The position numbers and the translations under genes are program-made. 29,878 nucleotides of DNA from a virus: positions 1 to 29,878 of IMG/VR virus record IMGVR_UViG_3300009068_000132. The stretch is one strand, 5' to 3'. Under the pieces are notes generated by a model. It saw only the letters and a program-made list of their open reading frames with translations. It was not told the DNA's origin and searched no databases. Each line of letters opens with the position of its first letter. The stretch's first letter is position 1. This document shows positions 1 through 8,296 of the stretch, piece after piece.

Positions 1-3000
1 AAGCGTTTCTGACCTGTCTGTTGCGGTTGCTGCTGCTGCCACTAATGTTGTCGTACAGGTCAGAAACAACACAGGGGCAACGCTGACGAAAGGTACAGTA
101 GTCTACATCAACGACGCAATTGGTCAGCTTCCTACTGTTGCCAAAGCTCTTGCCACAGCTGACAATACATCTGCTCAGACTCTTGGGATGATGTCAGCAG
201 ATCTGGCTAATAATTCAAATGGATTCGTGACCATCATTGGTCTGATTACAGGGATTAACACTCAAGCCTATGAGGATGGAGATCAGCTGTACCTCAGCGA
301 TACAGTAGCTGGCACCTTTACAAAAGTAAAGCCATTAGCTCCTTCTCATCTAGTGTATGTAGGCATTGTCGAGTACAAAAATCCAAGCAATGGTAAGATA
401 TTTGTCAAAGTTCAGAATGGTTATGAATTAGACGAATTGCATAATGTTGAAGCAGTATCACCCAGTAATGGTCAAACGATTGTCTACAATTCAAGCAATC
501 AATTGTGGGAGAAAAATACAGTATCCCTGACCGCTGGGGTCAATGGTACACTTCCTGTAGCTAATGGTGGTACAGGAGTCACCACTAGCACAGGTACAGG
601 ATCAAATGTTCTTTCCAATGCACCCACACTAACGACAGCTACATTCGCTGCTGGAACTATTTCCGCATCTGCACCTAATGTCATCACTCAGACATGGAAT
701 AATGCGGCGGTTACATTTTCTGCACTTACTACAAATATAACTAATGCAGCTTCAGCAATTGGATCAATGCTTGTAAATCTGCAAGTTGACGGCGCAAATA
801 AATTTAGTATAAGAAAAGACGGAAATATTTGCATACCAAATGGTGCCTCCATTGGGACTGACGCTGGAGGTTTATTTAGTACAAACGACAGAATACTTAT
901 TTCTAACCAAAATATGTATTTTTATGTCAATAACTGGGGTGTTTTTTGTGTTGCCGCAAACAGTTCAACTCCGGGAGTAATTATTGGAGGCGGTTTGACT
1001 TTAGGGTTTAGTTCTGCTTTAGGCTCTAATTCTGGGGATCTTCTTCTTTATCGTGACGCAGCAGACACATTAGCGCAACGCAGAACGACCAACCCCCAAG
1101 CCTTCCGGGTATACAACACCTACACAGATGCGAGTAATTATGAACGAGCGGAAATGGGATGGACAGGGAATGTTTTTAATATAGGAATAGCAAATGCAGG
1201 AACTGGCTCAGTACGAAGACTTGGCATTGGTAGCGGCACAAATGTTCCCATTAACATCAATTCTAGTATGGAGTTTCAAAGCACAAGTAGAAGTTTAAGC
1301 TGGTATACCGGAGATTATTTTGGATTAAACAATTCGGAATTAGTTCTTGGAACAACTACAAGCTTAAGTAATAGCTCGCTTGCTGTACGAAACAGTACTG
1401 CACCACAGAATTTTCGTGTATACAACACTTGGACGGATGCGAGTAACTATGAACGATTAGGGATTACATGGGCAAGTAACATCTGCACGATTAGTCCTGA
1501 AAATGCAGGAACTGGTTCTCCAAGAGCATTAACGCTAGCCACACCGAGTTTGGGAACGACTGGTACTGTACCAGCTTTGTCTCTTGTAGCAGGAAACGGA
1601 ACGGTAACAGGAGCAAAAGGTGGTTCGATAAACATAACGGCTGGTAATGGTGGATCAGGTAATGGTGGTGGGGGTGGAAGTGTAACTATTGCAGCAGGAG
1701 TAAATGTTGCAGATAATACGCAGCCTCCGGGAAACATAACAATTACAGCCGGTCAAAGTGGAGGTGCTGCCCAAAGCGGATCTGTAACTATTCAAGGAGG
1801 TACATCCTCAACTGGTGGGGCTCCTGCTGGAGGCACAGTAAACATTCTTGGTGGAGCGCAAGGAACTCCCGGAAATGTTGCTACTACTTCAAGTACTGGA
1901 TCTGTTGTTGTTAAATCACCAGACTCCAATGCTTTAATGGGAAGTGCAGCTACATCTCTTGCAAACCCAACTGGTAATGTTTCTATTGCTACTGGTAATG
2001 GAGGAACAATATCTGTTGCGTCTACACAACCTACGATTACAACCGGAAGTAGTGGGACCATCTCTATTTCCACAGGAGCAGGTGGTAGTGCGACAGTAAT
2101 TGGAACAACAAGAAATGCTGGTAGTTCTGGCACAATCACCATTTCAACTAATGCTGGTGGAAATGCTTCTGGAGGAACCACTAATAATGGTGGTTCTTCT
2201 GGATCAATTATAATTGGAACTGGAGTAGCCGGAACAGGATCTACCGCCAATGGAACTGTTGGCACAATTCAATTTAATGTTGGTGGGATCAATACTGCCA
2301 ATGTTTTATCTACAGGTTTGGGATCAAACGCAGTCACAGCAATTCCTCTCCCTACTGCCGCAACAGTCACAGCAGCTACAGGCAACGGAACCACAGTAAC
2401 CTACACGGCTGCCAATACATTCAGCGTTGGCCAAACTGTCTCGATTACAGGGTTGACCACCACTATAGGGTCAAGTCTTAACCTTTCCAATCAGACCATC
2501 ACTACTGCGTCTGCTACGCAGTTCACAATCACAAACGCAACAGTAGGTACTGCTGCTGCCACTCAGGCTGGTACAGCTACAATTCAGTCTGCGGGTAACA
2601 GCGTAACCATCACGGCTGGTAATGGCTCTGGTGTGGGTGCTGGCGGAAGCATTATCCTGCAACCGGGAGCGCAGGGAACAAGTGGTGGGAATGGCACTAT
2701 TCAAGCTGGTGGAACAATAATTCAGGCTTCTGGAACTACTGTCGTTGGCATTCAAAATACAACAACAGATGCCAATACTGTTAGCCCAACACCACGAATA
2801 TCGTTTGCAACTGATCGCAGCGGAACGGCATATGCACCATACTTTTTTCGTGGCAGACTATTTATACCGGATATTGGCGCAAATGGAACACAACTTTGTA
2901 TAGGACATCCCGGAGGCTCTGAATCTTCTGGCTATTGGGGCGAAGGTATTGGCCGAGTTATTGGCAACGGTGGCATAGCGATTTATTCTGCCCATGCTGC

Positions 3001-3499
3001 AAGGTTTTGGCAATTTCAATCAATGTGCGGAATTACTGTTTCGCTTGGATTTGGCCCAGTGTCTACTTCTACGGATGTGGCAATAGGACGGTCAGACAAA
3101 GGCGTTTTGAGAATAGCTGACGGAACATCTAGTACGGCACTAAACACTACCGGTGGATCCCTTTCTTTCCCATCATCAACCACAGCTTTTTCAGCAAACA
3201 CAAATGATCTTGCCCTTACTGCTTCAGCTTTCCAGCGAATCAATTGCACATCAGCAGCTAGTCTGACAGGCATCGCTCCTCCATCAGGCGGAACTCATGT
3301 CGATGGACGCATGATCAGAGTCTACAATGTCGGCACAGCCAACCTAACGCTGGCTCACAACAGCGCATCATCCACAGCAGCGAATAGGATGTTTAGTTCA
3401 ACAGGTGCTGACATCATTCTGGCACCTAATGACTACGCTGAATTGATCTATGATGCCACTAGCAATGGTTCAGGCGCAGCCGGATGGAGGGTCTCCTAA
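1..3499 (+). CDS. Tail-fibre-like Gly-rich structural protein, 5' end outside window
   Basis: The frame is open from position 2, well upstream of the first ATG at 188, so this is the 3' part of a longer gene (1165 codons visible). The beginning has a compact domain of a kind often seen in phage tail proteins (VQVRNNTGATLTKGTVVYI, then LITGINTQAYEDGDQLYLS). The middle holds two copies of a FRVYNT(Y/W)TDASNYER unit followed by NAGTG, at about 1096-1215 and 1404-1515. Next comes a Gly/Ser/Thr-rich stretch at about 1600-2280 with repeated GGSVTI-like strands, as in a repetitive beta structure, then a beta-sandwich-like piece (TYTAANTFSVGQTVSITG). The end (LTLAHNSASSTAANR) resembles phage fibre tips that sit in front of the stop. 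I infer a virion tail fibre or baseplate appendage. No enzyme motif is seen. It is translationally linked to the next gene through TAATG. Confidence 0.75.
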   Translation, partial: SVSDLSVAVAAAATNVVVQVRNNTGATLTKGTVVYINDAIGQLPTVAKALATADNTSAQTLGMMSADLANNSNGFVTIIGLITGINTQAYEDGDQLYLSDTVAGTFTKVKPLAPSHLVYVGIVEYKNPSNGKIFVKVQNGYELDELHNVEAVSPSNGQTIVYNSSNQLWEKNTVSLTAGVNGTLPVANGGTGVTTSTGTGSNVLSNAPTLTTATFAAGTISASAPNVITQTWNNAAVTFSALTTNITNAASAIGSMLVNLQVDGANKFSIRKDGNICIPNGASIGTDAGGLFSTNDRILISNQNMYFYVNNWGVFCVAANSSTPGVIIGGGLTLGFSSALGSNSGDLLLYRDAADTLAQRRTTNPQAFRVYNTYTDASNYERAEMGWTGNVFNIGIANAGTGSVRRLGIGSGTNVPININSSMEFQSTSRSLSWYTGDYFGLNNSELVLGTTTSLSNSSLAVRNSTAPQNFRVYNTWTDASNYERLGITWASNICTISPENAGTGSPRALTLATPSLGTTGTVPALSLVAGNGTVTGAKGGSINITAGNGGSGNGGGGGSVTIAAGVNVADNTQPPGNITITAGQSGGAAQSGSVTIQGGTSSTGGAPAGGTVNILGGAQGTPGNVATTSSTGSVVVKSPDSNALMGSAATSLANPTGNVSIATGNGGTISVASTQPTITTGSSGTISISTGAGGSATVIGTTRNAGSSGTITISTNAGGNASGGTTNNGGSSGSIIIGTGVAGTGSTANGTVGTIQFNVGGINTANVLSTGLGSNAVTAIPLPTAATVTAATGNGTTVTYTAANTFSVGQTVSITGLTTTIGSSLNLSNQTITTASATQFTITNATVGTAAATQAGTATIQSAGNSVTITAGNGSGVGAGGSIILQPGAQGTSGGNGTIQAGGTIIQASGTTVVGIQNTTTDANTVSPTPRISFATDRSGTAYAPYFFRGRLFIPDIGANGTQLCIGHPGGSESSGYWGEGIGRVIGNGGIAIYSAHAARFWQFQSMCGITVSLGFGPVSTSTDVAIGRSDKGVLRIADGTSSTALNTTGGSLSFPSSTTAFSANTNDLALTASAFQRINCTSAASLTGIAPPSGGTHVDGRMIRVYNVGTANLTLAHNSASSTAANRMFSSTGADIILAPNDYAELIYDATSNGSGAAGWRVS

Positions 3500-4197
3500 T
3501 GGCTGGCCTCAATAAAGCATACAAACGGCGACCTAATGCAGTAGCTCTCAATGGGGCTCCTATCATGTGTCTGGATGCTGGGAGCAGAATCAGCTATCCC
3601 GGTACAGGGACTGCATGGACAGACCTGAGTAGTAATGCAAACAACGGAACGCTAGTAAATGGGCCAACATTTGACTCAGCGAATGGTGGAAGCTTAGTGT
3701 TTGATGGGGTGAACGATTATGTCAATTGTGGTACTAGAACATTTAACATAACAAATAGCCTTACACTTAGCATTTGGGCAAAATTTAATACATTAAGTAA
3801 TGGCCAAATTTATTCAATGTTTTCATATGGTGGGTATATAAGTGGTGGATTTGTAGTTCAAAGAGGAGATTCAAATAGTTTTAGGTTTGCATATAATGGA
3901 TCATTTTTTACTGACGGGCAAAGTATGACGACAACAAATATTTGGTTTAATATAGTATTTGTTGCGACGCAAGGACAGCCAGTAGATTTTTATCTAAATA
4001 CATCAAAAACATCTAGCAGCACATTGCCATCAGTTTCGCTTTCGTCATCAAATACTGTCGAAATTGGTAGGCGTACTGATATAACATCTCAATATGTGTC
4101 AGGGAATTTTGGGCAAATTAACATCTACAACCGTGCCCTTTCTGCTACAGAAATAGCCACCAATTTTGAATTGCTTCGTGGACGATACGGTATTTAA
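3499..4197 (+). CDS. LamG / concanavalin-like fold virion protein
   Basis: 232 residues. The start at 3499 overlaps the previous stop (TAATG) and has GGAGG at 3486-3490; an in-frame ATG at 3484 lies upstream of that site and is less likely. Residues from about 30 to the end match the laminin-G / concanavalin-like jelly roll common in phage tail proteins: WTDLSSNANNGTL, GGSLVFDGVNDYV, LTLSIWAKFN, then IGRR and the typical closing strand GQINIYNRALSATEI. Such domains usually bind glycans or decorate fibres, so a role in adsorption is inferred. It sits between the fibre gene and small virion-type genes. The fold call is good; the ligand is unknown. Confidence 0.75.
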   Translation: MAGLNKAYKRRPNAVALNGAPIMCLDAGSRISYPGTGTAWTDLSSNANNGTLVNGPTFDSANGGSLVFDGVNDYVNCGTRTFNITNSLTLSIWAKFNTLSNGQIYSMFSYGGYISGGFVVQRGDSNSFRFAYNGSFFTDGQSMTTTNIWFNIVFVATQGQPVDFYLNTSKTSSSTLPSVSLSSSNTVEIGRRTDITSQYVSGNFGQINIYNRALSATEIATNFELLRGRYGI

Positions 4198-4211
4198 CTA
4201 AGGAGATTCCA

Positions 4212-4559
4212 ATGGCTGATACTATTCCAGAACCTGTGTTCCCTGAGATTCCAGCGACAGATCCTACGGTAGTTCCTCCTGTAGAAGGAGCAACCTACGA
4301 CCAATGGTTTTTAACTGGGACTAACATTGCTCGTCGTGATGGTGATGTGTATGACTTGGAATCCTTCTGGGTCAAAGGCAATGCAACAGCATTGTCCAAC
4401 ATTGCCACGAATAATGTGGTTAGAAATATCACTAATCTTGCTTCTTTGTCGGATCAATTAGGAGCAGATTGGTTGAACGAAAACCCTGATGTCATTGCGA
4501 TCATGCCACAGTTCCTAGCGGTACTTGCAAAGATTGCATTAAAGCAAGGTGTTCTGTAA
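4212..4559 (+). CDS. Small virion-associated protein, unknown function
   Basis: 115 residues with AAGGAG at 4200-4205 ahead of the ATG. The N-terminal 30 residues are Pro/acidic-rich, and the remainder looks mainly helical (GNATALSNIATNNVVRNITN, ending in AVLAKIALKQGVL). No family is recognised. Position inside the + strand structural run, 15 nt after the LamG gene and 3 nt before the next gene, suggests co-expression with tail genes. A fibre chaperone or connector is possible but nothing in the sequence shows it. Confidence 0.6.
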   Translation: MADTIPEPVFPEIPATDPTVVPPVEGATYDQWFLTGTNIARRDGDVYDLESFWVKGNATALSNIATNNVVRNITNLASLSDQLGADWLNENPDVIAIMPQFLAVLAKIALKQGVL

Positions 4560-4562
4560 GAA

Positions 4563-4748
4563 ATGTACGGTGAAACTCCTTACGCTTCTGTTCCATACGC
4601 TGCCTTGGGTGGCGCATTGCTTGTTGCAGCTTGTATTCATGTTGCATCTCAACTGCTGTATACATGCGATGTAGCTAAAACTTTGGTTTATACTGTTAGT
4701 GTATCTGGTTCCGTGTGTCCATGTGATTCATCTGGAGCAGTTTGCTAA
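4563..4748 (+). CDS. Small hydrophobic Cys-containing protein, unknown
   Basis: 61 residues. Residues 12-34 are hydrophobic (YAALGGALLVAACIHVASQL) and could span a membrane or form a packed beta/helical core. The end carries CPCDSSGAVC. Five Cys occur in so short a protein. It begins 3 nt after the previous stop and its own stop overlaps the next start (TAATG), which supports real translation. No homologue is recognised. Confidence 0.5.
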   Translation: MYGETPYASVPYAALGGALLVAACIHVASQLLYTCDVAKTLVYTVSVSGSVCPCDSSGAVC

Positions 4749-5041
4749 TGGCTAATCAAATTGACACAGGAGATGTGATTCGCCTCAGCGTAGTGTTCAA
4801 GAATTTGAACAAGGTTGCTGTGGATCCTTCCCAGGTAAACCTTACAATCAAACAGCCAAACGGTGTCTTGGTTGAGTACCAGTATTTAGTAGGTGTCAAC
4901 ATTGTCAAAGCCTCTGTTGGAAACTACTACTGTGACTTTTTGGTCACACAAGAAGGCATGACCTACTACAAGTGGGTTGCCACTGGAACAGTTAACGCAG
5001 CGGAAGAGTCTAGTTTCTTTACAAAGATTTCTCAAATATAG
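4748..5041 (+). CDS. Ig-like beta-sandwich virion protein, paralogue of 5874-6167
   Basis: 97 residues. Start 4748 overlaps the preceding stop (TAATG); an earlier TTG at 4742 in the same frame is less likely. It reads as one beta-sandwich: RLSVVFKN, VDPSQVNLTIKQPNG, ASVGNYYCDFLV, MTYYKWVATGT. The order VDP..V.....P.G...Y, S.G.YY..F, YY.(K/W)W.(A/G)TGT..A..ES.F is shared with the protein at 5874-6167, so the two are paralogues from a local duplication. Small beta-sandwich proteins like this are commonly tail or head decoration components. No catalytic residues are seen. Confidence 0.7.
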   Translation: MANQIDTGDVIRLSVVFKNLNKVAVDPSQVNLTIKQPNGVLVEYQYLVGVNIVKASVGNYYCDFLVTQEGMTYYKWVATGTVNAAEESSFFTKISQI

Positions 5042-5050
5042 GACAGTGCA

Positions 5051-5191
5051 ATGCCATTGAAAAAAGGTAAGTCAGACAAGACCGTCTCAGCGAACATCCG
5101 AACTGAGATGAAGGCAGGCAAGCCACAGAAACAAGCGATAGCAATCTCCTTGAGCAAGGCTGGAAGGTCCAAAAAGAAAGGGTGTAAATAA
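5051..5191 (+). CDS. Small basic phage protein (MPLKKG...KQAIAI type)
   Basis: A 46-residue ORF. It starts [17 protein letters not shown], continues [17 protein letters not shown] and ends in a Lys cluster. This pattern, a KKG N-terminus followed by a KQA(I/V)AIAL helix and a basic tail, is a widespread small phage protein of unknown role that I recognise by pattern only. Its stop overlaps the ATG of the next gene (TAATG). The ribosome site is weak. About a third of residues are Lys or Arg, so binding to nucleic acid or an acidic surface is plausible. Confidence 0.7.
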   Translation: MPLKKGKSDKTVSANIRTEMKAGKPQKQAIAISLSKAGRSKKKGCK

Positions 5192-5610
5192 TGGCAAGTA
5201 TTGTATACAACTCGTTTTACAACAATGTGTTCACCGGGGCAATTGACTGTGACACCGACAGCTTTAAGATCATGCTGACCACATCGTCTTACACTCCGTC
5301 CAAGTCGCACAGCAAGCGTAGTGACATCACCAATGAAGTGACCGGTACTGGTTACACTACCGGTGGCAATGCCTGTGCGTTGACTGTAGTGACTGTTGAC
5401 AATGTCAACAACCGCCAGGAAATATCCGCATCAGTGACTTCGTGGACTACCTCCACGATCACCGCCAGGTACGGTATCATCTACAAGAACCGAGGCGGTC
5501 TTGCCACCGCAGATGAACTGGTTGGATGCCTTGACTTCACTACGGATCAATCGTCCAGCGGTGGTACATTCGCTGTTACAGTCAGCACCAATCTTAGGGT
5601 ACAGAACTAA
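5191..5610 (+). CDS. Conserved phage structural protein, beta-rich
   Basis: 139 residues. The sequence follows a very common phage virion protein pattern: an N-terminal YNSF..N...GAID.DTD..K.MLTTSSYTP, then HSKRSDITNEVTGTGYTTGG, a central strand-rich part (TSWTTSTITARYGIIYKN), and LDFTTDQSSSGGTFAVT near the end. Proteins of this type sit in tail or head-decoration modules; the exact role is not known to me. Both ends overlap neighbours by TAATG, so translation is probably coupled. The family pattern is clear, function inferred from context. Confidence 0.75.
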   Translation: MASIVYNSFYNNVFTGAIDCDTDSFKIMLTTSSYTPSKSHSKRSDITNEVTGTGYTTGGNACALTVVTVDNVNNRQEISASVTSWTTSTITARYGIIYKNRGGLATADELVGCLDFTTDQSSSGGTFAVTVSTNLRVQN

Positions 5611-5864
5611 TGGCTGTTAATGTCACCGTAATATGTGATTTTGCAACAGATGCTTCTTCATCGTTTGGTGCATTTGTAACAAACACTAAAACCGCTGGGT
5701 TAACGACGCAGACAAGTACTCCGATGGCTGGTTCTGCTTCCGGTGTAATATTGCCTTATGGATATGTCGTTTTGATTGATCAACCACAACTAAATGTTGT
5801 TTGTGCTGTAGGCACAACCCTGGGGCCTACTCTTAACGATTTATCTGGAACATCATCGTATTAG
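5610..5864 (+). CDS. Small beta-rich virion protein, unknown
   Basis: 84 residues starting at the ATG inside TAATG shared with the preceding stop. It is rich in Thr, Ser, Val and Gly (TKTAGLTTQTSTPMAGSASG) with alternating hydrophobic strands, like its structural neighbours. No family is recognised. GGAGG near its end serves the next gene. A minor virion component is the most economical guess. Confidence 0.55.
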   Translation: MAVNVTVICDFATDASSSFGAFVTNTKTAGLTTQTSTPMAGSASGVILPYGYVVLIDQPQLNVVCAVGTTLGPTLNDLSGTSSY

Positions 5865-5873
5865 GAGGTATAA

Positions 5874-6167
5874 GTGGCTGCAAACTATGTAGTTGGTTCT
5901 CCAGTACTTTTGTCTGGAGCATTTTATAACCAATCAGCATCATTCGTTGACCCGACAACGGTAACCTTCAAGGTCCGTTTGTCTGGTGGTGCTACGACAA
6001 CTTATGTCTATGGTACCGATGCTCAGGTCGTAAAGATATCCACCGGATGTTATTATGTCCTGTTCACTCCTTCCTCAGCGGGTTCCTACTATTTTCAATG
6101 GAAGGGCACAGGAACATTGGCTGCACTAAATGAATCCGGATTCAATGTCCTTGCTTCAAGTTTCTAA
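5874..6167 (+). CDS. Ig-like beta-sandwich virion protein, paralogue of 4748-5041
   Basis: 97 residues with a GTG start at 5874 behind AGGAGG (5863-5868). The beta-sandwich pattern runs VGSPVLLSGAFYN, VDPTTVTFKVRLSGG, STGCYYVLFTP, SYYFQWKGTGT and ESGFNVL. It lines up end to end with the 97-residue protein at 4748-5041, with equal length and shared VDP, YY, W.GTGT and ES.F positions. It is presumed to be a virion protein. The pair may form a hetero-oligomer or be alternative copies; the sequence does not decide. Confidence 0.7.
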   Translation: MAANYVVGSPVLLSGAFYNQSASFVDPTTVTFKVRLSGGATTTYVYGTDAQVVKISTGCYYVLFTPSSAGSYYFQWKGTGTLAALNESGFNVLASSF

Positions 6168-6179
6168 AAGGAATACTTC

Positions 6180-6701
6180 ATGAATGCTTTGCTTGCTCTT
6201 TTGATTATTGGCCAAACGACAATCACGATTGATCCTGCGTCAAAGTCTACGATTGACATCAAGACTCCTGCGCAGATCACCGTGCTTCCTGCTGGCGTAA
6301 AGATTGTCAATGGTGGGATTACAATCTTCCTTCTAAAAGAATCCGAGGTAAAACCTGTCGTGCCTACTCCAATCCCTGTAGACGATGTCCTTAGCGAAAG
6401 GGCGAAGGACTTTCAGGCAGCATTCTCCAAATCGATCCCAGACGCATCGAAAAGGGCTGAAGCGTCTAAAGTTGCTATTCCGGTAATTGAATCGATTATA
6501 GGGCAAGCTGGAGGCCTTGGATGGACTCACAGCCAGGTTATCGAGGCTTTGGCTGTGAACCTGAATGCAGCCAAGTTTGGTGAGCTTGCCAAAGGATTCA
6601 AGTTTGGGGATTGGCTTGGTTCCCAGAATGCAAACAGTGTGGAAGATATCGTGGCAGTACTTAAAGATGTTCTTTCAGCAATGAAAGGTCTGGTGAAATA
6701 G
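6180..6701 (+). CDS. Unknown 173-residue protein with hydrophobic N-terminus
   Basis: Residues 1-11 (MNALLALLIIG) are hydrophobic but lack the basic start and clear cleavage site of a signal peptide. A strand-rich, Pro-containing segment follows to about residue 68 (PVVPTPIPVDD), then a helical half (FQAAFSKSIPDASKRAEASK, GWTHSQVIEALAVNLNAAKFG). It lies directly before the papain-like peptidase and its stop overlaps that GTG start, so the two are probably co-translated. It might be a prodomain-like partner or inhibitor, or a virion component; no direct evidence for either. Confidence 0.55.
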   Translation: MNALLALLIIGQTTITIDPASKSTIDIKTPAQITVLPAGVKIVNGGITIFLLKESEVKPVVPTPIPVDDVLSERAKDFQAAFSKSIPDASKRAEASKVAIPVIESIIGQAGGLGWTHSQVIEALAVNLNAAKFGELAKGFKFGDWLGSQNANSVEDIVAVLKDVLSAMKGLVK

Positions 6702-7621
6702 TGGAGAGCCAAGATGAATCCATTATTGGTTATGGTAATTCTGATGGCTGGGTTGCCCCAGAAGAAGGAGTTGTCGAGGCCTTCAAGGAAACCCTCCAGT
6801 TTCCTGAGTTCTCGGATACTCCGATCTACGGCGCATCGGAGCCACCAGAAACAGTCCTCCTCTTCAAGAGTGTGGAAAAGGTCACTGGAAAGCCCTTGCA
6901 AGCGTTGAACCAAGGTGCGGTTGGCTCTTGCTGTGGTTTCGGTTGGACGAATGCTGCCCAGGTAACCGCTGCTGTGGAGATTGACAATGGCGACAGGGAA
7001 ACTTGGAAAGCTCTTTCACCTAGTTATGTCTATGGCGGCAGCCGTGTACTTATTGGTGGTAATGGTCGCCCTCCCTTTCGTGGTGATGGGTCGAACGCTG
7101 TCTGGTGCGCCAAGTTTTCGCAGCAATTCGGCATCGTATCCGCTGAGGAAGCTGGGGCATACTCGGAAAGTCAAGCAAGACAGTGGGGAGCCGAAGGCCC
7201 TCCCAAGCAACTCCTCGAATCCGGCAAACGGCATCTGATCAAGACGATTACCCAGGTAAAGACTGTGGCTCAGGCCATTGCTGCTTTATCTTCCGGATAT
7301 GCCATCCAGATTGCGTCTAATGCTGGATTCACCCAAGTACGAGACAAGGATGGCTTTTGCCAGCGCAAGGGTGTGTGGAACCATTCCATGGCCTGTATTG
7401 CCTACAAGGATCGAAAAGGTAAAAGGCCTGGTGCCTTGATCGTTAATAGCTGGGGTCCTAACTCAGCCAGCGGTCCTATAGTGGATATGCCTAGCGGAGC
7501 CTGCTTCTGGATCAGCTTCGATGATCTGGAATATATTGTCGGTCAAGGTGATAGTTGGGCATACTCAGCAATTGATGGATTCAAGCAAAACAAGCTTAAT
7601 TATGCTTGTTTAAACTACTAA
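6701..7621 (+). CDS. Papain-like cysteine peptidase (C1 fold)
   Basis: 306 residues, GTG start overlapping the preceding TAG. The papain signature is intact. Q71 is the oxyanion glutamine and C77 the nucleophile in QGAVGSCCGF, with the same Q-to-C spacing as papain's QGxCGSCWAF. H228 lies in VWNHSMACIAY, and N249 with W251 in LIVNSWGP. The usual Trp after the catalytic Cys is replaced by C78. The fold includes the expected L-SPSYVYGGSR and ACFWISFDDLE segments. It should cleave peptide bonds; the target is unknown. There is no export signal, and it sits just upstream of a holin-like gene, so entry functions, virion processing or attack on host cell-surface protein are all possible. Family call is strong, role inferred. 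Confidence 0.85.
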   Translation: MESQDESIIGYGNSDGWVAPEEGVVEAFKETLQFPEFSDTPIYGASEPPETVLLFKSVEKVTGKPLQALNQGAVGSCCGFGWTNAAQVTAAVEIDNGDRETWKALSPSYVYGGSRVLIGGNGRPPFRGDGSNAVWCAKFSQQFGIVSAEEAGAYSESQARQWGAEGPPKQLLESGKRHLIKTITQVKTVAQAIAALSSGYAIQIASNAGFTQVRDKDGFCQRKGVWNHSMACIAYKDRKGKRPGALIVNSWGPNSASGPIVDMPSGACFWISFDDLEYIVGQGDSWAYSAIDGFKQNKLNYACLNY

Positions 7622-7631
7622 GGAGATTATA

Positions 7632-7931
7632 ATGTTGGTACCGTATCCTGTTGAATTGCCTTCCGATGGATTGATGCTTCTGTTGGATAAGGTTCGTGGC
7701 AAAGATGTTGATAATGCTTTGCTTGTTCAAGTTGCATGGAATGTAACTGGTTATGGCCTCGGTCGATTTCTTCCTGTGGAGAAACTGATTGGTTCCGAGA
7801 ATGTTTCCGAGGAAGAGGCACTGGAAGCCTTGATTGCTTCTGGACAATCGAAGCAAGGCGTAGTATCCAGCATCGTTTTGTCAGTGGTACTCAAATTGGC
7901 TTTGAAGATCCTTGCCAACTATATTTCTTAG
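7632..7931 (+). CDS. Unknown 99-residue protein with hydrophobic C-terminal helix
   Basis: The ATG at 7632 follows AAGGAG (7619-7624). The protein has a helical N-terminal half, an acidic stretch (ENVSEEEALEALI) and an amphipathic or hydrophobic C-terminal helix (VVSSIVLSVVLKLALKIL) that could lie on or cross a membrane. It is placed between the peptidase and the holin-like gene, where a lysis accessory or holin partner would be expected, but no family is recognised. Confidence 0.55.
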   Translation: MLVPYPVELPSDGLMLLLDKVRGKDVDNALLVQVAWNVTGYGLGRFLPVEKLIGSENVSEEEALEALIASGQSKQGVVSSIVLSVVLKLALKILANYIS

Positions 7932-7951
7932 GTGAACCCATGGAGGACACA

Positions 7952-8296
7952 ATGCAATTAGTTGATCTGGTCTCCACTGTCAAAGAGATTGGGCTTCCTG
8001 CTGCATCTGTCCTCTTGGCTCTTTACATCGCCATTGTCAGTCTGAAGTGGCTTGGTAGTCAAGTGATCAAGCCACTTGCCGAGAGGCATATAAACTATCT
8101 GGATCAGGCATCAGAGACATTGACAGCTGTTGCAGCGGTTGTGACCAAGATCCTGGAAAATCAATTGGAATGGAAACAGGATGGGACCAGGTTGGTTCGT
8201 GCGCTGGAGAAGGTTGATGTGTTGGATAAGCGCACCGAGGATCAAGGTGCCAAGTTGACCGAGATCCACGCTATTATGAAGAACAATAAGAACTAG
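7952..8296 (+). CDS. Holin-like single-span membrane protein with coiled coil
   Basis: 114 residues. I start it at ATG 7952, five bases after GGAGG; an in-frame ATG at 7940 and a much longer in-frame extension from 7736 across the preceding gene are less likely. Residues 15-36 form one hydrophobic span (LPAASVLLALYIAIVSLKWL). Residues about 50-112 are charged and heptad-like (ETLTAVAAVVTKILENQLEW, KVDVLDKRTED). One N-terminal span plus a long cytoplasmic coiled coil is typical of some phage holin or holin-like proteins. No endolysin family is seen nearby, so membrane anchoring of another factor is also possible. Its stop overlaps the stop of the opposing gene. Confidence 0.55.
   Translation: MQLVDLVSTVKEIGLPAASVLLALYIAIVSLKWLGSQVIKPLAERHINYLDQASETLTAVAAVVTKILENQLEWKQDGTRLVRALEKVDVLDKRTEDQGAKLTEIHAIMKNNKN

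Noticed and set aside
1792-2265. 157-codon - strand ORF in the tail gene
   Set aside because: Its Pro/Val/Ala-rich translation is the antisense of the Gly-rich repeat; no ribosome site or neighbours on that strand.
7736-7951. Long N-terminal extension of the holin-like protein
   Set aside because: It would overlap the 99-residue gene for 196 nt in another frame, and a strong site precedes ATG 7952.
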